In this document: one piece after another, positions 20,827 through 28,744 of the stretch
Layout of the letters: each line of letters starts with the position of its first letter
Position numbering within the stretch: the stretch's first letter is position 1
Assembly: GCA_036733165.1 (NCBI GenBank)
Contig: DAINBB010000022.1
Location: 1 to 28,897, forward strand
Direction: 5' to 3'
DNA: 28,897 nucleotides
Source of the DNA: JAFGGT01 sp036733165
Lineage (GTDB): Archaea; Methanobacteriota_B; Thermococci; Methanofastidiosales; NM3
The notes under the pieces: generated by a model
Seen by the model: the letters and a program-made list of their open reading frames with translations, nothing else
Database searches by the model: none
What the model was told of the DNA's origin: nothing
Made by a program: the position numbers and the translations under genes

Positions 20827-22001
20827 TGTTCTCCCCCCTTGAGACCTATCCACTTGAATGGTTCGTCCTTGGTGTCTTTGGTAACCATGCAGTCATTGAT
20901 AACATCATGAATAACATCTAGTGTGACGTCTCGTCCGCCTATGCCGACGACATATCCCTTGACCAATGGCCTATTCTCCATGTCGTAGAGCGCGGACTTG
21001 ACCTCGGTGAAGAAGGCACCCTCGTAACCGAAGCAGAAGCTTCTGTCCAGAACGCCTATCATCTTTGCCCCCTTGGCCAGTTCCCTCAGTTCCTTTATCG
21101 GGAATGGTCTGAAGACCCGCAATCTGGCAAGGCCTATCTTCTTGCCTTTCTCTCTCATCTCGTCCACGGCCACCCGGATGGTGGAGCTCATGGAACCCGC
21201 GGCGATAAGCACTATCTCGGCATCGTCGCACCTGTAAAGGTCCAAAAGTCCGCCGTATGAGCGGCCGAATCTCTTCTCGAACTCCCGTTCCGCATCGAGT
21301 ATCTTTTCCCTGGCGGTTTCCATGGCCTCCGCCATCTTGTACCTGAACTCGTAATAGTACTGGTGTGGCATGCTTAGGGAACCGAAGCTCATGGGATTCT
21401 CCACATCGAGCCTTTGCTCAGGTTCGAACTTTCCAAGGAACTCGTCCACCTCTGCCTGCTCCGGCATGTCCACTATCTCGGATGTGTGTGAGAGAAGGAA
21501 TGCATCCTCAGAGAGCATTGCGGGCATCATCACGTCCTTGTCCTCGGCCACCTTGTAAAGGATGAGCATGGTGTCCACGACCTCCTGGCAGGATTCGCAG
21601 TAGAACTGCATCCAGCCGGTGTCCCTCTGCGCAATGGTGTCGGTCTGGTCCGCCCAGACGCTCCACGGCGGGGCCACGGCCCTGTTGATGTTGACCATGA
21701 CGATGGGCGTCCTTGATGCAGAGGCCCAATGAAGCACCTCATGCATCAACAGGAGACCCTGGGATGATGTGGCCGTGAACGTCCTAGCCCCCACAAGGGA
21801 TGCGGATACGGCGGCCGCCATGGCAGAGTGCTCGGATTCGACCTTCACGAACTCGGTCTCGAACTCCCCGTTGGCTATTAAGTCCGCTATCTTCTCGACA
21901 ATCTTGGTCTGGGGCGTGATGGGATATGCTGATATCACCTCCGCCCTTGCAAGCTTCGCGCCGTATGCGGCCGAGGCATTGCCAGATAACACCATCTTCA
22001 T
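20823..22001 (-). CDS. vorA: 2-oxoacid (2-ketoisovalerate-type):ferredoxin oxidoreductase, alpha subunit
   Basis: The 392-residue alpha subunit has SAYPITPQTKIVEKIADLIANGE, VKVESEHSAMAAAVSASLVGARTFTATSSQGLLLMHEVLHWA, and the stretch VNINRAVAPPWSVWADQTDT-AQRDTGWMQFY. The last closely follows the APPWSVW-DQTDS-QRDTGWMQFY pattern I recall for Pyrococcus VorA, whereas the second alpha in this operon reads APINIHGDHSD. The true start is the ATG at 22001, which overlaps the vorD stop; the frame upstream of it is the vorD gene in another frame. It oxidises branched-chain 2-oxoacids, from valine, leucine or isoleucine, to acyl-CoA. Confidence 0.9.
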   Translation of the reverse strand: MKMVLSGNASAAYGAKLARAEVISAYPITPQTKIVEKIADLIANGEFETEFVKVESEHSAMAAAVSASLVGARTFTATSSQGLLLMHEVLHWASASRTPIVMVNINRAVAPPWSVWADQTDTIAQRDTGWMQFYCESCQEVVDTMLILYKVAEDKDVMMPAMLSEDAFLLSHTSEIVDMPEQAEVDEFLGKFEPEQRLDVENPMSFGSLSMPHQYYYEFRYKMAEAMETAREKILDAEREFEKRFGRSYGGLLDLYRCDDAEIVLIAAGSMSSTIRVAVDEMREKGKKIGLARLRVFRPFPIKELRELAKGAKMIGVLDRSFCFGYEGAFFTEVKSALYDMENRPLVKGYVVGIGGRDVTLDVIHDVINDCMVTKDTKDEPFKWIGLKGGEQ

Positions 22002-22288
22002 GTCGATTCCTCCACCATGACTATGGCATCGAACGGACACTCGTTGGCGCATATGCCGCAACCTTTGCAATAATCAAGATCGACCTTTGGATATTCGTCG
22101 ACGATCAGAATGGAGAGGTCCGGACAGTACTTCCAGCATATTCCGCACTTTTTGCATTTTTCCAGGTCTATGACCGGCCTCATAGTTCTCCAACCGCCGG
22201 TCTTGAAAACAAGTGACTTGCCCGTGGCGATAGGTGACAACGGAAGGTCTTTGTAACCCTTGTATTCTATCTCATGCTCATCTGACAT
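21998..22288 (-). CDS. vorD: 2-oxoacid:ferredoxin oxidoreductase, delta (ferredoxin) subunit
   Basis: The 96-residue protein has two [4Fe-4S] motifs, CKKCGICWKYCPDLSI and CKGCGICANECPFDAI, and the arm GGWRTMRPVIDLEKC typical of this subunit. It hands electrons to ferredoxin. The ATG at 22288 follows the vorC stop (TAG) directly, and GGTGGTGGAATAG precedes it as ribosome site. Confidence 0.94.
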   Translation of the reverse strand: MSDEHEIEYKGYKDLPLSPIATGKSLVFKTGGWRTMRPVIDLEKCKKCGICWKYCPDLSILIVDEYPKVDLDYCKGCGICANECPFDAIVMVEEST

Positions 22289-22837
22289 CTATTCCACCAC
22301 CAGATTATCATACGCTTCCTTGGCGGCTTGGACGTTCTCCTCTATCTTGGATGGAACGCGATTGCTAATTGAGGAGGATAACATATCTATTGAGACCACC
22401 CCGGTAGCCCTTGAGACCGCACCAAGGATCGATGTGTTTACTATGGGCGAGTTCACGGACCCCAACTTGTATTTTCTAGCTATCTTGGTGGCATTCACGG
22501 TGGCGACATTACCATGTTCGATGGAGAGGTCAGAAGGTGCCCTGTGAGAGTTGACTATCAGCCATCCATCCTTATCAAGGCCCTCTGTGACATCGATGAA
22601 ATCTAAAAGCGTTGGGTCCAGTACCACCACGTGGTCCGGATTGTAGATATTGGTCCTAATCCTTATCGGATTACTGTCTATTCTTGTGTAGGCCGTGACA
22701 GGCGCCCCTCTTCTCTCAACGCCAAAGTAGGGGAATGCCTGTACATATTTGCCCTCCAGGAAGGCGGCTTCGGCGAGGATTTCCGCACCAATGACAGCAC
22801 CTTGGCCCCCCCTTCCGTGAAATCTTATCTCTATCAA
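22289..22837 (-). CDS. vorC: 2-oxoacid:ferredoxin oxidoreductase, gamma subunit, first gene of the vor-por operon
   Basis: The 182-residue protein starts [25 protein letters not shown], with [15 protein letters not shown] and [15 protein letters not shown] as in the other gamma subunit. The start is TTG at 22837, preceded by GGAGGCAATAAC; no ATG is available before the conserved HGRGGQG. As first gene of an eight-gene operon with a weak start codon, it may be translated at a lower rate than the downstream genes, which have ATG. Confidence 0.92.
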
Positions 22838-23075
22838 GTTATTGCCTCCAAAAATATTAGATCAATCAGTTAGGATATTGCTTCAATAAGAATATTAAGA
22901 TTCTATTTATCAGTGGTTTATAAATGTTTCTGATTATTATATATTAAGAATATAATATCGTAAACTAATTCCGTAAATTAATTTACAATATATTAAAATT
23001 ATTATTCATATAAGGAAAAAATGAATAAAAAACGTAAGATATTAAGACAAGTAGTAAAAATGAAGAAAAAGTTGC
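22838..23075 (-). promoter_or_regulatory. Upstream region of the vor-por operon with TATA box and possible operator
   Basis: On the minus strand TTTATAAA (22917-22924) gives a transcript start near 22894 and a leader of about 57 nt. Further upstream is a perfect 14-bp palindrome GTAAATTAATTTAC (22973-22986). An imperfect tandem repeat, CGTAAACTAATT (22959-22970) and CGTAAATTAATT (22972-22983), overlaps it. The position, 50-60 bp before the TATA box, suits an activator or regulator site. Confidence 0.45.
23016..23070 (-). terminator. Four T-tracts after the S-component gene
   Basis: On the minus strand four T-runs of 5-6 follow the stop at 23076 (23066-23070, 23056-23060, 23027-23032, 23016-23021). 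Such series end archaeal transcripts and would insulate the vor-por operon. Confidence 0.5.
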
Positions 23076-23816
23076 CTATAATCTAGACCCCGTATCTTCA
23101 ATGGGCGATTCCCGGGATACCGTTCGCCCTTCATCCAGAATCGATATGTTCGATTGACCCAAGGCCCTGAGCACGGGAACCGCAACCGTTGCGGATACCA
23201 GGGATATCGCCATCCTTTCAATGGGATATATGTACAGTATGGCCTTGTATGCTCCGGACGGAAGCTCGAACGGAGGGAATATGGCTATTGTGGAACCGAG
23301 AAGCTGGTCGCATAGCACGCCTGCGGTGCAGAACAGGACAAGCAAGGGGTATTGATACCTCGACTCCCTTATCTTCAGGCCCTTGAGCAATGGGCTCATG
23401 GCCGCTATGATAACACAGACACCTATCAGCATGTAAGGGTAGTACCATAGCTCAACGCCGTAGGGCGACACATACCAAAACGCCAGCGTGCACAAGATGA
23501 CCAAAAGCGCCTCCCTTGCCTTTCCGAAGACCAGGAGGGCCGTGGTAAGCGCGCCGACTGTGGCAGGTATGAAAAAGAGGAACTGTATGCCCTGCCCTGT
23601 CAGGACCATCCCTGAAAACGAACCTACAAGAACTGCCAAGACCCCGAGCAACGGGCCCAATATCACGGCCACTATCTGGATCAGGACAGATCCCAGGGAT
23701 ATCGAATACCCTGTGCCGACTATCGGTATTATGGGCACGTAGCCAGAGGCGACTATCAGTGAGGCCATGATACCTATGAGTGCTATCTCCGTACCGCGTA
23801 ATTTCATCGTATTCAT
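23076..23816 (-). CDS. ECF-transporter S-component-like membrane protein
   Basis: The 246-residue protein has about six hydrophobic helices. The helix-1 start MKLRGTEIALIGIMASLIVA, the loop GTGYSISLGSVLIQIVAVILGPLLGVLAVLVGSFSGMVLTG and the late helix YPIERMAISLVSATVAVPVL resemble substrate-binding S components of energy-coupling-factor vitamin transporters (BioY, PanT, QueT-like). S components normally work with a shared ATPase and T protein; none is encoded near here. The ligand is unknown. The ATG at 23816 opens a frame transcribed away from a winged-helix regulator; a TATA block near 23866-23871 serves this side. Confidence 0.75.
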   Translation of the reverse strand: MNTMKLRGTEIALIGIMASLIVASGYVPIIPIVGTGYSISLGSVLIQIVAVILGPLLGVLAVLVGSFSGMVLTGQGIQFLFFIPATVGALTTALLVFGKAREALLVILCTLAFWYVSPYGVELWYYPYMLIGVCVIIAAMSPLLKGLKIRESRYQYPLLVLFCTAGVLCDQLLGSTIAIFPPFELPSGAYKAILYIYPIERMAISLVSATVAVPVLRALGQSNISILDEGRTVSRESPIEDTGSRL

Positions 23817-23862
23817 CCACTGTAATTAAGTTCTATCGAATGTAGTATAGTACATAGAATAA

Positions 23863-23870
23863 TATATAAA
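23863..23870. promoter_or_regulatory. Divergent AT block: TATA boxes of the S-component and regulator genes
   Basis: TATATAAA is centred 26 nt before the ATG at 23892 (leaderless mRNA). The same AT block read on the minus strand is about 50 nt before the ATG at 23816. One bound regulator could control both directions. Confidence 0.5.
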
Positions 23871-23891
23871 ATTAACTGTTGAATATCGGGC

Positions 23892-24374
23892 ATGGAGGAA
23901 AAATGTCTCGGATTCGGAGACCTGCAGGGTGACGTCTTTCCCTACATCCTATTCCTTCCAAAGGACAGGAAAAGGCTTGTGTCCATGCTGAACGGCGTTT
24001 TTGGCAGCGAGGCGAAGATAGAGATCCTTAAGAGGATACCCGCATGTGGGGACATAAGGATATATCAAAAGAACCTGATCGAAGAACTTCCCTACTCGAA
24101 CAAGACCGTCATCAAGAATCTCAAAGAGCTCTGCGAGTTCAACATACTGCATGAGAACATGGAGAAGCAGAGAGGCGAGAAGGACGTATGGGTAAAATAC
24201 TACCTCCTCGATGAAAAGATGACATGGCTGGTCCTGTTGTTCAAGGAGCCCTCGGAACTCAACAACATGGAAAGCATAATCAGGCAGCTCACGAGGCTCT
24301 ATTACGGCAGCGTGGTGCAGTTGGGGGAGATGTACGGCATCACCGAGGACGAGATAAGGAAGGAGATATTCTAG
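23892..24374 (+). CDS. Winged-helix transcriptional regulator
   Basis: The 160-residue protein has an N-terminal segment (VFPYILFLPKDRKRLVSMLNGVFGS) and then a winged helix-turn-helix (about 45-100: SEAKIEILKRIP, KNLIEELPYSNKTVIKNLKELCEFNILHENMEK). A helical tail (MTWLVLLFKEPSELNNMESIIRQLTRLY) follows, often used for dimerisation. I cannot assign a narrower family. It shares a short promoter region with the S-component gene, which suggests vitamin- or nutrient-dependent control of that transporter. Its TAG overlaps the TAG of the convergent GTPase gene within CTAG (24371-24374). Confidence 0.75.
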   Translation: MEEKCLGFGDLQGDVFPYILFLPKDRKRLVSMLNGVFGSEAKIEILKRIPACGDIRIYQKNLIEELPYSNKTVIKNLKELCEFNILHENMEKQRGEKDVWVKYYLLDEKMTWLVLLFKEPSELNNMESIIRQLTRLYYGSVVQLGEMYGITEDEIRKEIF

Positions 24375-25558
24375 CGCGCGGCCGAGACGATCTTGACTAT
24401 GTCCCCGTCCTGCAGTTCGTAGTCGTCGGATATCCTTCTGCATGTCCTCGCGTTTACCGCATAGATGTAGTTCTTCGCTATGTCGGAATGGATCTTCTCC
24501 GCAAGGTCCCTGGGCGTTGAACCTGTTCTCATGAGGTACGCGTCCGGAAGCACCAGTTCCTTTCCATCGCACATCCTCTTCTCATTCTCAACTGGATAGA
24601 CCACTATCCTGCCGAGGATGCCAAGTATGGACTCGTTGATGCATTTCTGGACCCCTGTGGAACCGTGTTTTTTCATCAGTGCCCTGACTTTTTCAAGTGC
24701 GTCCGACTGTTTTGGGGAAAGGTCCCCTATAGCCTCGAAGTCCGAATCTCCCGGAACGTATCGTATGAGCTCGGCGGTGGCCGCCTTCTTCAGCATAAGC
24801 TCTGCAACGGCGCTGACAGGCACGGAATGCTCCACGCCCTTCATGAGCGCCGATATCATGTCCTCGTCCGCGATGTCCATCTTGTTGGCCGCGATGAGTA
24901 TGGGCCTCGTCCTCTTTCGTATCTCTGTCGCAAAGGCGGAGAGATCGTCATCGGTCCACGTCTTCGGCCTGTCCGGGTCGAGCGAGAGGGACTTGAGGGC
25001 GACGTATGCGTCCTCATCCGAGATACCGATGCCGGAAAAATGGTCGGCAATCACTTGGAATATGTTGGCGTTGGTCAGGTTGATCTTCCTTGAGAACTTC
25101 TCCCAGTTCCTCTTGAAGAGCGACACGAACCAGAGGTCTATCTCCCTCTCAAGGAACTTGACATCATCCATCGGGTCATGGGTCCCCTTCTTTACAGGAT
25201 TGCCCGCCTCATCGGTGGAGCCCGATGCATCCACAACGTGAATGAGCACATTCGCCCTTCTGATGTCGTCCAGGAACTGATTCCCCAGTCCCTTGCCCTT
25301 GTGCGCGTCGGGGACTATCCCCGCAACGTCTATGACAGAGGTGGGGACGAGTCTTGTGCCATCGACGCACTGCGCGTTCCTCGGATTGCATTGGAGGCCC
25401 AGTTCGCCGCATGGGCATCTGGAGGTCACGTATGTCACCCCCTTGTTGGAATCTATCGTGGTGAATGGGTAGTTCGCGACCTCTGCCGCGCCGTGCGTGC
25501 ACGCATTGAAAAAGGTCGATTTGCCTACGTTCGGTTTTCCTACGATCCCTATTTCCAT
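24371..25558 (-). CDS. Archaeal YchF/Obg-like GTPase with TGS domain
   Basis: The 395-residue protein has G1 GKPNVGKSTFF, a switch region NYPFTTIDSN, a cysteine cluster CPCGELGLQCNPRNAQC that is usual in archaeal members, and G3 DVAGIVPDAHKGKGLGNQFLDD. The G4 motif is NKMD (AANKMDIAD), and the C-terminal TGS domain reads LVLPDAYLMRTG...DGDIVKIVSAA. The family binds ribosomes and probably monitors translation or redox stress. The ATG at 25558 is preceded at about 35 nt by a TATTTATA box on the minus strand, giving a leader of about 10 nt; a TTG further upstream is open but not conserved. Confidence 0.93.
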   Translation of the reverse strand: MEIGIVGKPNVGKSTFFNACTHGAAEVANYPFTTIDSNKGVTYVTSRCPCGELGLQCNPRNAQCVDGTRLVPTSVIDVAGIVPDAHKGKGLGNQFLDDIRRANVLIHVVDASGSTDEAGNPVKKGTHDPMDDVKFLEREIDLWFVSLFKRNWEKFSRKINLTNANIFQVIADHFSGIGISDEDAYVALKSLSLDPDRPKTWTDDDLSAFATEIRKRTRPILIAANKMDIADEDMISALMKGVEHSVPVSAVAELMLKKAATAELIRYVPGDSDFEAIGDLSPKQSDALEKVRALMKKHGSTGVQKCINESILGILGRIVVYPVENEKRMCDGKELVLPDAYLMRTGSTPRDLAEKIHSDIAKNYIYAVNARTCRRISDDYELQDGDIVKIVSAAR

Positions 25559-25589
25559 AAAAACGCCATCATGCAATTAAATGCCAGGA

Positions 25590-25597
25590 TATAAATA
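25590..25597 (-). promoter_or_regulatory. TATA box of the YchF-like GTPase gene
   Basis: Minus-strand TATTTATA lies about 35 nt before the ATG at 25558. Confidence 0.45.
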
Positions 25598-25741
25598 CAT
25601 TTCTCAATCCGAAACGGCCATGCGCGCATTGCGTGGTGTCCCGTATAAAATGTCAATGTTATCAAAAACAATATATTGGATGCCAGTGATAATGAAGTGG
25701 AATAAGATTAGTATATCTTGACATATAAACGAGTGGTCGAT

Positions 25742-26890
25742 ATGAAGGAACTGCCTTTGAACAAGTGGCACAAGAAGTACGGAAAGATGGAGGAATATGC
25801 CAATTGGGAAATGCCTGTTTGGTATGATGGCATAAAGCAGGAGCATCTTGCCGTTAGGAAAAATGTTGGCATCTTTGACGTGTCCCACATGGGAGAGATA
25901 ATCTTCTCTGGAAAGGATGCCCTGAAATTCCTGCAGTTAACTACCACCAATGACATCTCGAGGCCACCCCCAATCTCCGGCACGTACACCCTCGTGCTGA
26001 ACGAAAGGGGCTCTGTCAAGGATGAGACCCTTGTATATAACCTGGGCAAGGACACGTACATGATGGTCTGCGACGCCGTGGCGGTGCCAAAACTGGTATC
26101 ATACTTTCTCGCCCTTAAGGAGATCGTGGATGCCTTCGGCCCGCTTGACCTCGCCATCAAGGACGAGACCGATGCTACCTGCCTATTTTCGATACAGGGG
26201 CCCCTTGCACAGAGATTATGTGATGAGATGTTCTCTATCGACCTCACCGGTATGTGGTGGTTCCAGGCAAAGGCCGTCAAACATGAAGGCATGGACATCA
26301 TACTCTCGAAGTCCGGTTATACTGGAGAGAACGGATTTGAGCTATTTTTCAAGCCCGCAGACCCTTCCCGGGCCATCGGCCTCTGGGACTATGTGATGGA
26401 ATGTGGGAAGGAGTTCTCCATCACCCCATGCGGTATCGGCGCCAGAGACACCCTCCGGATAGAGTCTGGTTACACGCTCTATGGCCATGAGACCTATGAA
26501 GCGCAACTGCTGTCCACATGGGTGGACGAGGTGACGCCGCTCCAGGCAGGGCTCGACTTTGCGCTGCATATGGACAAGGAGTTCATAGGGAAGGAGGCCC
26601 TGCTGAGGCAGGGAAAGGAGGGCATCAGGACCAAACTGGCACATTTCGAACTGGGCGAGAAGGCAATTCCGCGAAGCGGTGACGGCATCTTCAAGGACGG
26701 GAGACAAGTGGGCAGCGTCACAAGCGGGACAAAGACACCCATACTGAGCTACTCCATCGCCATGGGTTATGTGGAAACAGGTACCGAGGGCGATGTGGAC
26801 ATTGAGATCAGGGGCAAGTTGCGAAAGGCAAAAATAGTTAACGCCCCATTCTATAATCCAAAAAGATATGGCGCATACAGGGAGACATGA
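25742..26890 (+). CDS. gcvT: Glycine cleavage system T protein (aminomethyltransferase)
   Basis: The 382-residue protein transfers the methylene group from the lipoyl arm of H protein to a tetrahydrofolate-type carrier and releases ammonia. It has the N-terminal AVRKNVGIFDVSHMGEI, GTYTLVLNERGSVKDETLVY, the conserved SGYTGENGFELFF, and RDTLRIESGYTLYGHE. The T-protein C-terminal barrel (IGKEALLRQGKEG to VGSVTSGTKTPILSYSIAMGYV) completes it. The ATG at 25742 is used because GGTCGAT precedes it. The stop overlaps gcvH (ATGA). The P-protein genes are not in the window. Confidence 0.95.
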   Translation: MKELPLNKWHKKYGKMEEYANWEMPVWYDGIKQEHLAVRKNVGIFDVSHMGEIIFSGKDALKFLQLTTTNDISRPPPISGTYTLVLNERGSVKDETLVYNLGKDTYMMVCDAVAVPKLVSYFLALKEIVDAFGPLDLAIKDETDATCLFSIQGPLAQRLCDEMFSIDLTGMWWFQAKAVKHEGMDIILSKSGYTGENGFELFFKPADPSRAIGLWDYVMECGKEFSITPCGIGARDTLRIESGYTLYGHETYEAQLLSTWVDEVTPLQAGLDFALHMDKEFIGKEALLRQGKEGIRTKLAHFELGEKAIPRSGDGIFKDGRQVGSVTSGTKTPILSYSIAMGYVETGTEGDVDIEIRGKLRKAKIVNAPFYNPKRYGAYRET

Positions 26891-27291
26891 ACATGATAGT
26901 TGGAGATTATGAGATAAAGGAAGGGCTCAAGTACACGAAGGAACACGAATGGATCGAGATCGTTGGGGACATCATATCCATAGGGGTCACTGATTACGCC
27001 TCCAAGGAGATGGGGGATGTGGCGTTCATAGAGCTTCCAGAGGAAGGGAGGCATGTCGGCAAGGGAGAACTGCTCTGCGAGATCGAGTCCGTGAAGGCGG
27101 TATCGGAGGTCCTGAGCCCGGTCGACGGTAGCATAGTGGATTCCAACGGAGAGCTCGAGGACATGCCTGAGATGATAAACGAGGCCCCGTACGACTCTTG
27201 GATCGTGAAGGTGCGGTATGACAAGATGCCCGAGGGACTGTTGTCCGACAGCGAATACAGATCACTTATAGAAGATCTGCAGAAAAACTGA
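26887..27291 (+). CDS. gcvH: Glycine cleavage system H protein (lipoyl carrier)
   Basis: The 134-residue protein has the lipoyl site Lys70 in CEIESVKAVSEVLSPVDG, the N-terminal LKYTKEHEWIEI and VGVTDYA-like IGVTDYASKEMGDVAFIELPEEG, and PYDSWIVKVR. It shuttles the aminomethyl group between P and T proteins. Its ATG overlaps the gcvT stop by 4 nt, so the two are coupled; the helicase gene follows 12 nt after its stop. Confidence 0.97.
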   Translation: MNMIVGDYEIKEGLKYTKEHEWIEIVGDIISIGVTDYASKEMGDVAFIELPEEGRHVGKGELLCEIESVKAVSEVLSPVDGSIVDSNGELEDMPEMINEAPYDSWIVKVRYDKMPEGLLSDSEYRSLIEDLQKN

Positions 27292-27303
27292 ACCGGTGCG
27301 CAT

Positions 27304-28744
27304 ATGGAGTATGTCTCCCACCCGCTGATCAAGGAAGGTGCCATTGAAAAGAGAGCTTACCAGGAGACCATTTTAGCTAGCATTTCATCCAAAAGCTCCC
27401 TTGTGGTGCTGCCAACGGGGCTCGGGAAGACCATCATCGCCGCCATGCTCGTCGCACACAGGCTCAAAAACATGGGCGGCAAGGTCCTATTTATGGCGCC
27501 CACAAGGCCATTGGTCCTGCAGCATAAGGAGACATTTCTTTCTATTTTGGACATCGACCCAAAAAGCATGGCGCTTTTCACAGGCACCACCCCCCCTTCC
27601 AAAAGGCAGGGGTGTTACGCCGATGCGGCCATAGTCTTTGCCACCCCCCAGGTCATAGAGAATGACATCCTCTCAGGGCGCATAGACCTGAGCGCGTTTT
27701 CCCTATTGATAATAGACGAGGCTCACAGGGCTGTTGGGGACTATTCATACGTCTTCATTGCCAAGAGGTACAACGAGCTCAATACCCGGGGGCTGATACT
27801 CGCCATCACGGCCTCCCCAGGCTACGAGAGGGACAAGGTAAGGGAGATAATGGGCAATCTTGGGATAGAGAACGTCCATCTTGAAAACGAGGGATCACCC
27901 GAGGTCTCCCCCTATGTGCATGACATAGACATGGAATGGATAAAGCTTGACTTCCCCGAAGGCCTTGAGAGGGCCAGAAGGCTTATGCAGAGGGTCTATG
28001 ACGAAAAGATAGACATGCTGATGAGATTCAAGCTGACCTCGAAACCTAGGCAGTATGTCAACAGGAGGGACCTCATAGCGATGGGGGAGAAGCTTCGCAA
28101 GGCCCTCAACTCGAAGAGCGGTGCGCAAGGCAACTACTATACGGCCATCAAGGCCCAGGCCGCCGCGCTCAAGCTCTCACACGCTTTGGAACTGTTGGAA
28201 ACGCAGGGTGCCGAGGCCCTGCTCTCATACTTCGAAAAGGTAAAGAAGCAAAAATCACGGACATCAAGGGAGCTAGTGTCGGACGGAAGAATCACAAGGG
28301 CCCTCTTTGAAGTCACGAAGTTCGATGAACCCCATCCAAAGATGGTAAAGCTTGCAGAGGTCCTCGAAGGGTTGGGCGATGGACAGACAGCCATCGTGTT
28401 CACCCAGTACAGGGACACCACCAAAAGGATAACGGACATGCTTTCCCAGTGCAAGGGAATGCGCCCCGTCCGATTTATCGGACAGTCCAAGAGGGAGGAC
28501 GACGAAGGCATGACCCAAAAGGGCCAAAAGGAGATATTGGACCAGTTCAGGAAGGGTGTGTACAACATCCTCGTTGCCACATCTGTCGCCGAGGAAGGCC
28601 TGGACATACCCAGTGTCGACCTAGTGGTGTTCTACGAACCGATACCCTCCGAGATCAGGACCATACAACGGAGGGGCAGGACCGGAAGGCGCAGGACCGG
28701 AAAGGCCATAGTTATGGTCATGAGGGGAACGGTCGACGAAGCGT
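27304..28744 (+). CDS. hef: Hef-type DNA helicase (fork repair), genuine part
   Basis: The first 480 codons encode the superfamily 2 helicase module of the archaeal Hef/Mph1/FANCM family, which remodels stalled replication forks. Visible are Walker A LPTGLGKT (36-43), DEAH (IIDEAHRAVGDYSYVF), motif III AITASPG, an insertion domain, and the C-terminal helicase half with ATSVAEEGLDIPSVDLVVFYEP and the arginine finger region QRRGRTGRR. Full Hef continues with an XPF nuclease domain, or ends soon after DEAY. Here the expected continuation is absent: sequence after about 28745 does not look like Hef. The ATG at 27304 follows gcvH by 12 nt with GGTGCG before it. Confidence 0.9.

Noticed and set aside
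22002..22070. Longer N-terminus for vorA
   Set aside because: The extra 23 codons are vorD read in another frame; the ATG at 22001 overlaps the vorD stop as in the other gene joints.
24371..25558. Cysteine cluster in the GTPase between G1 and G3 as a novel insertion
   Set aside because: CPC...C...C at this place is usual in archaeal YchF-like GTPases, so it is not new.
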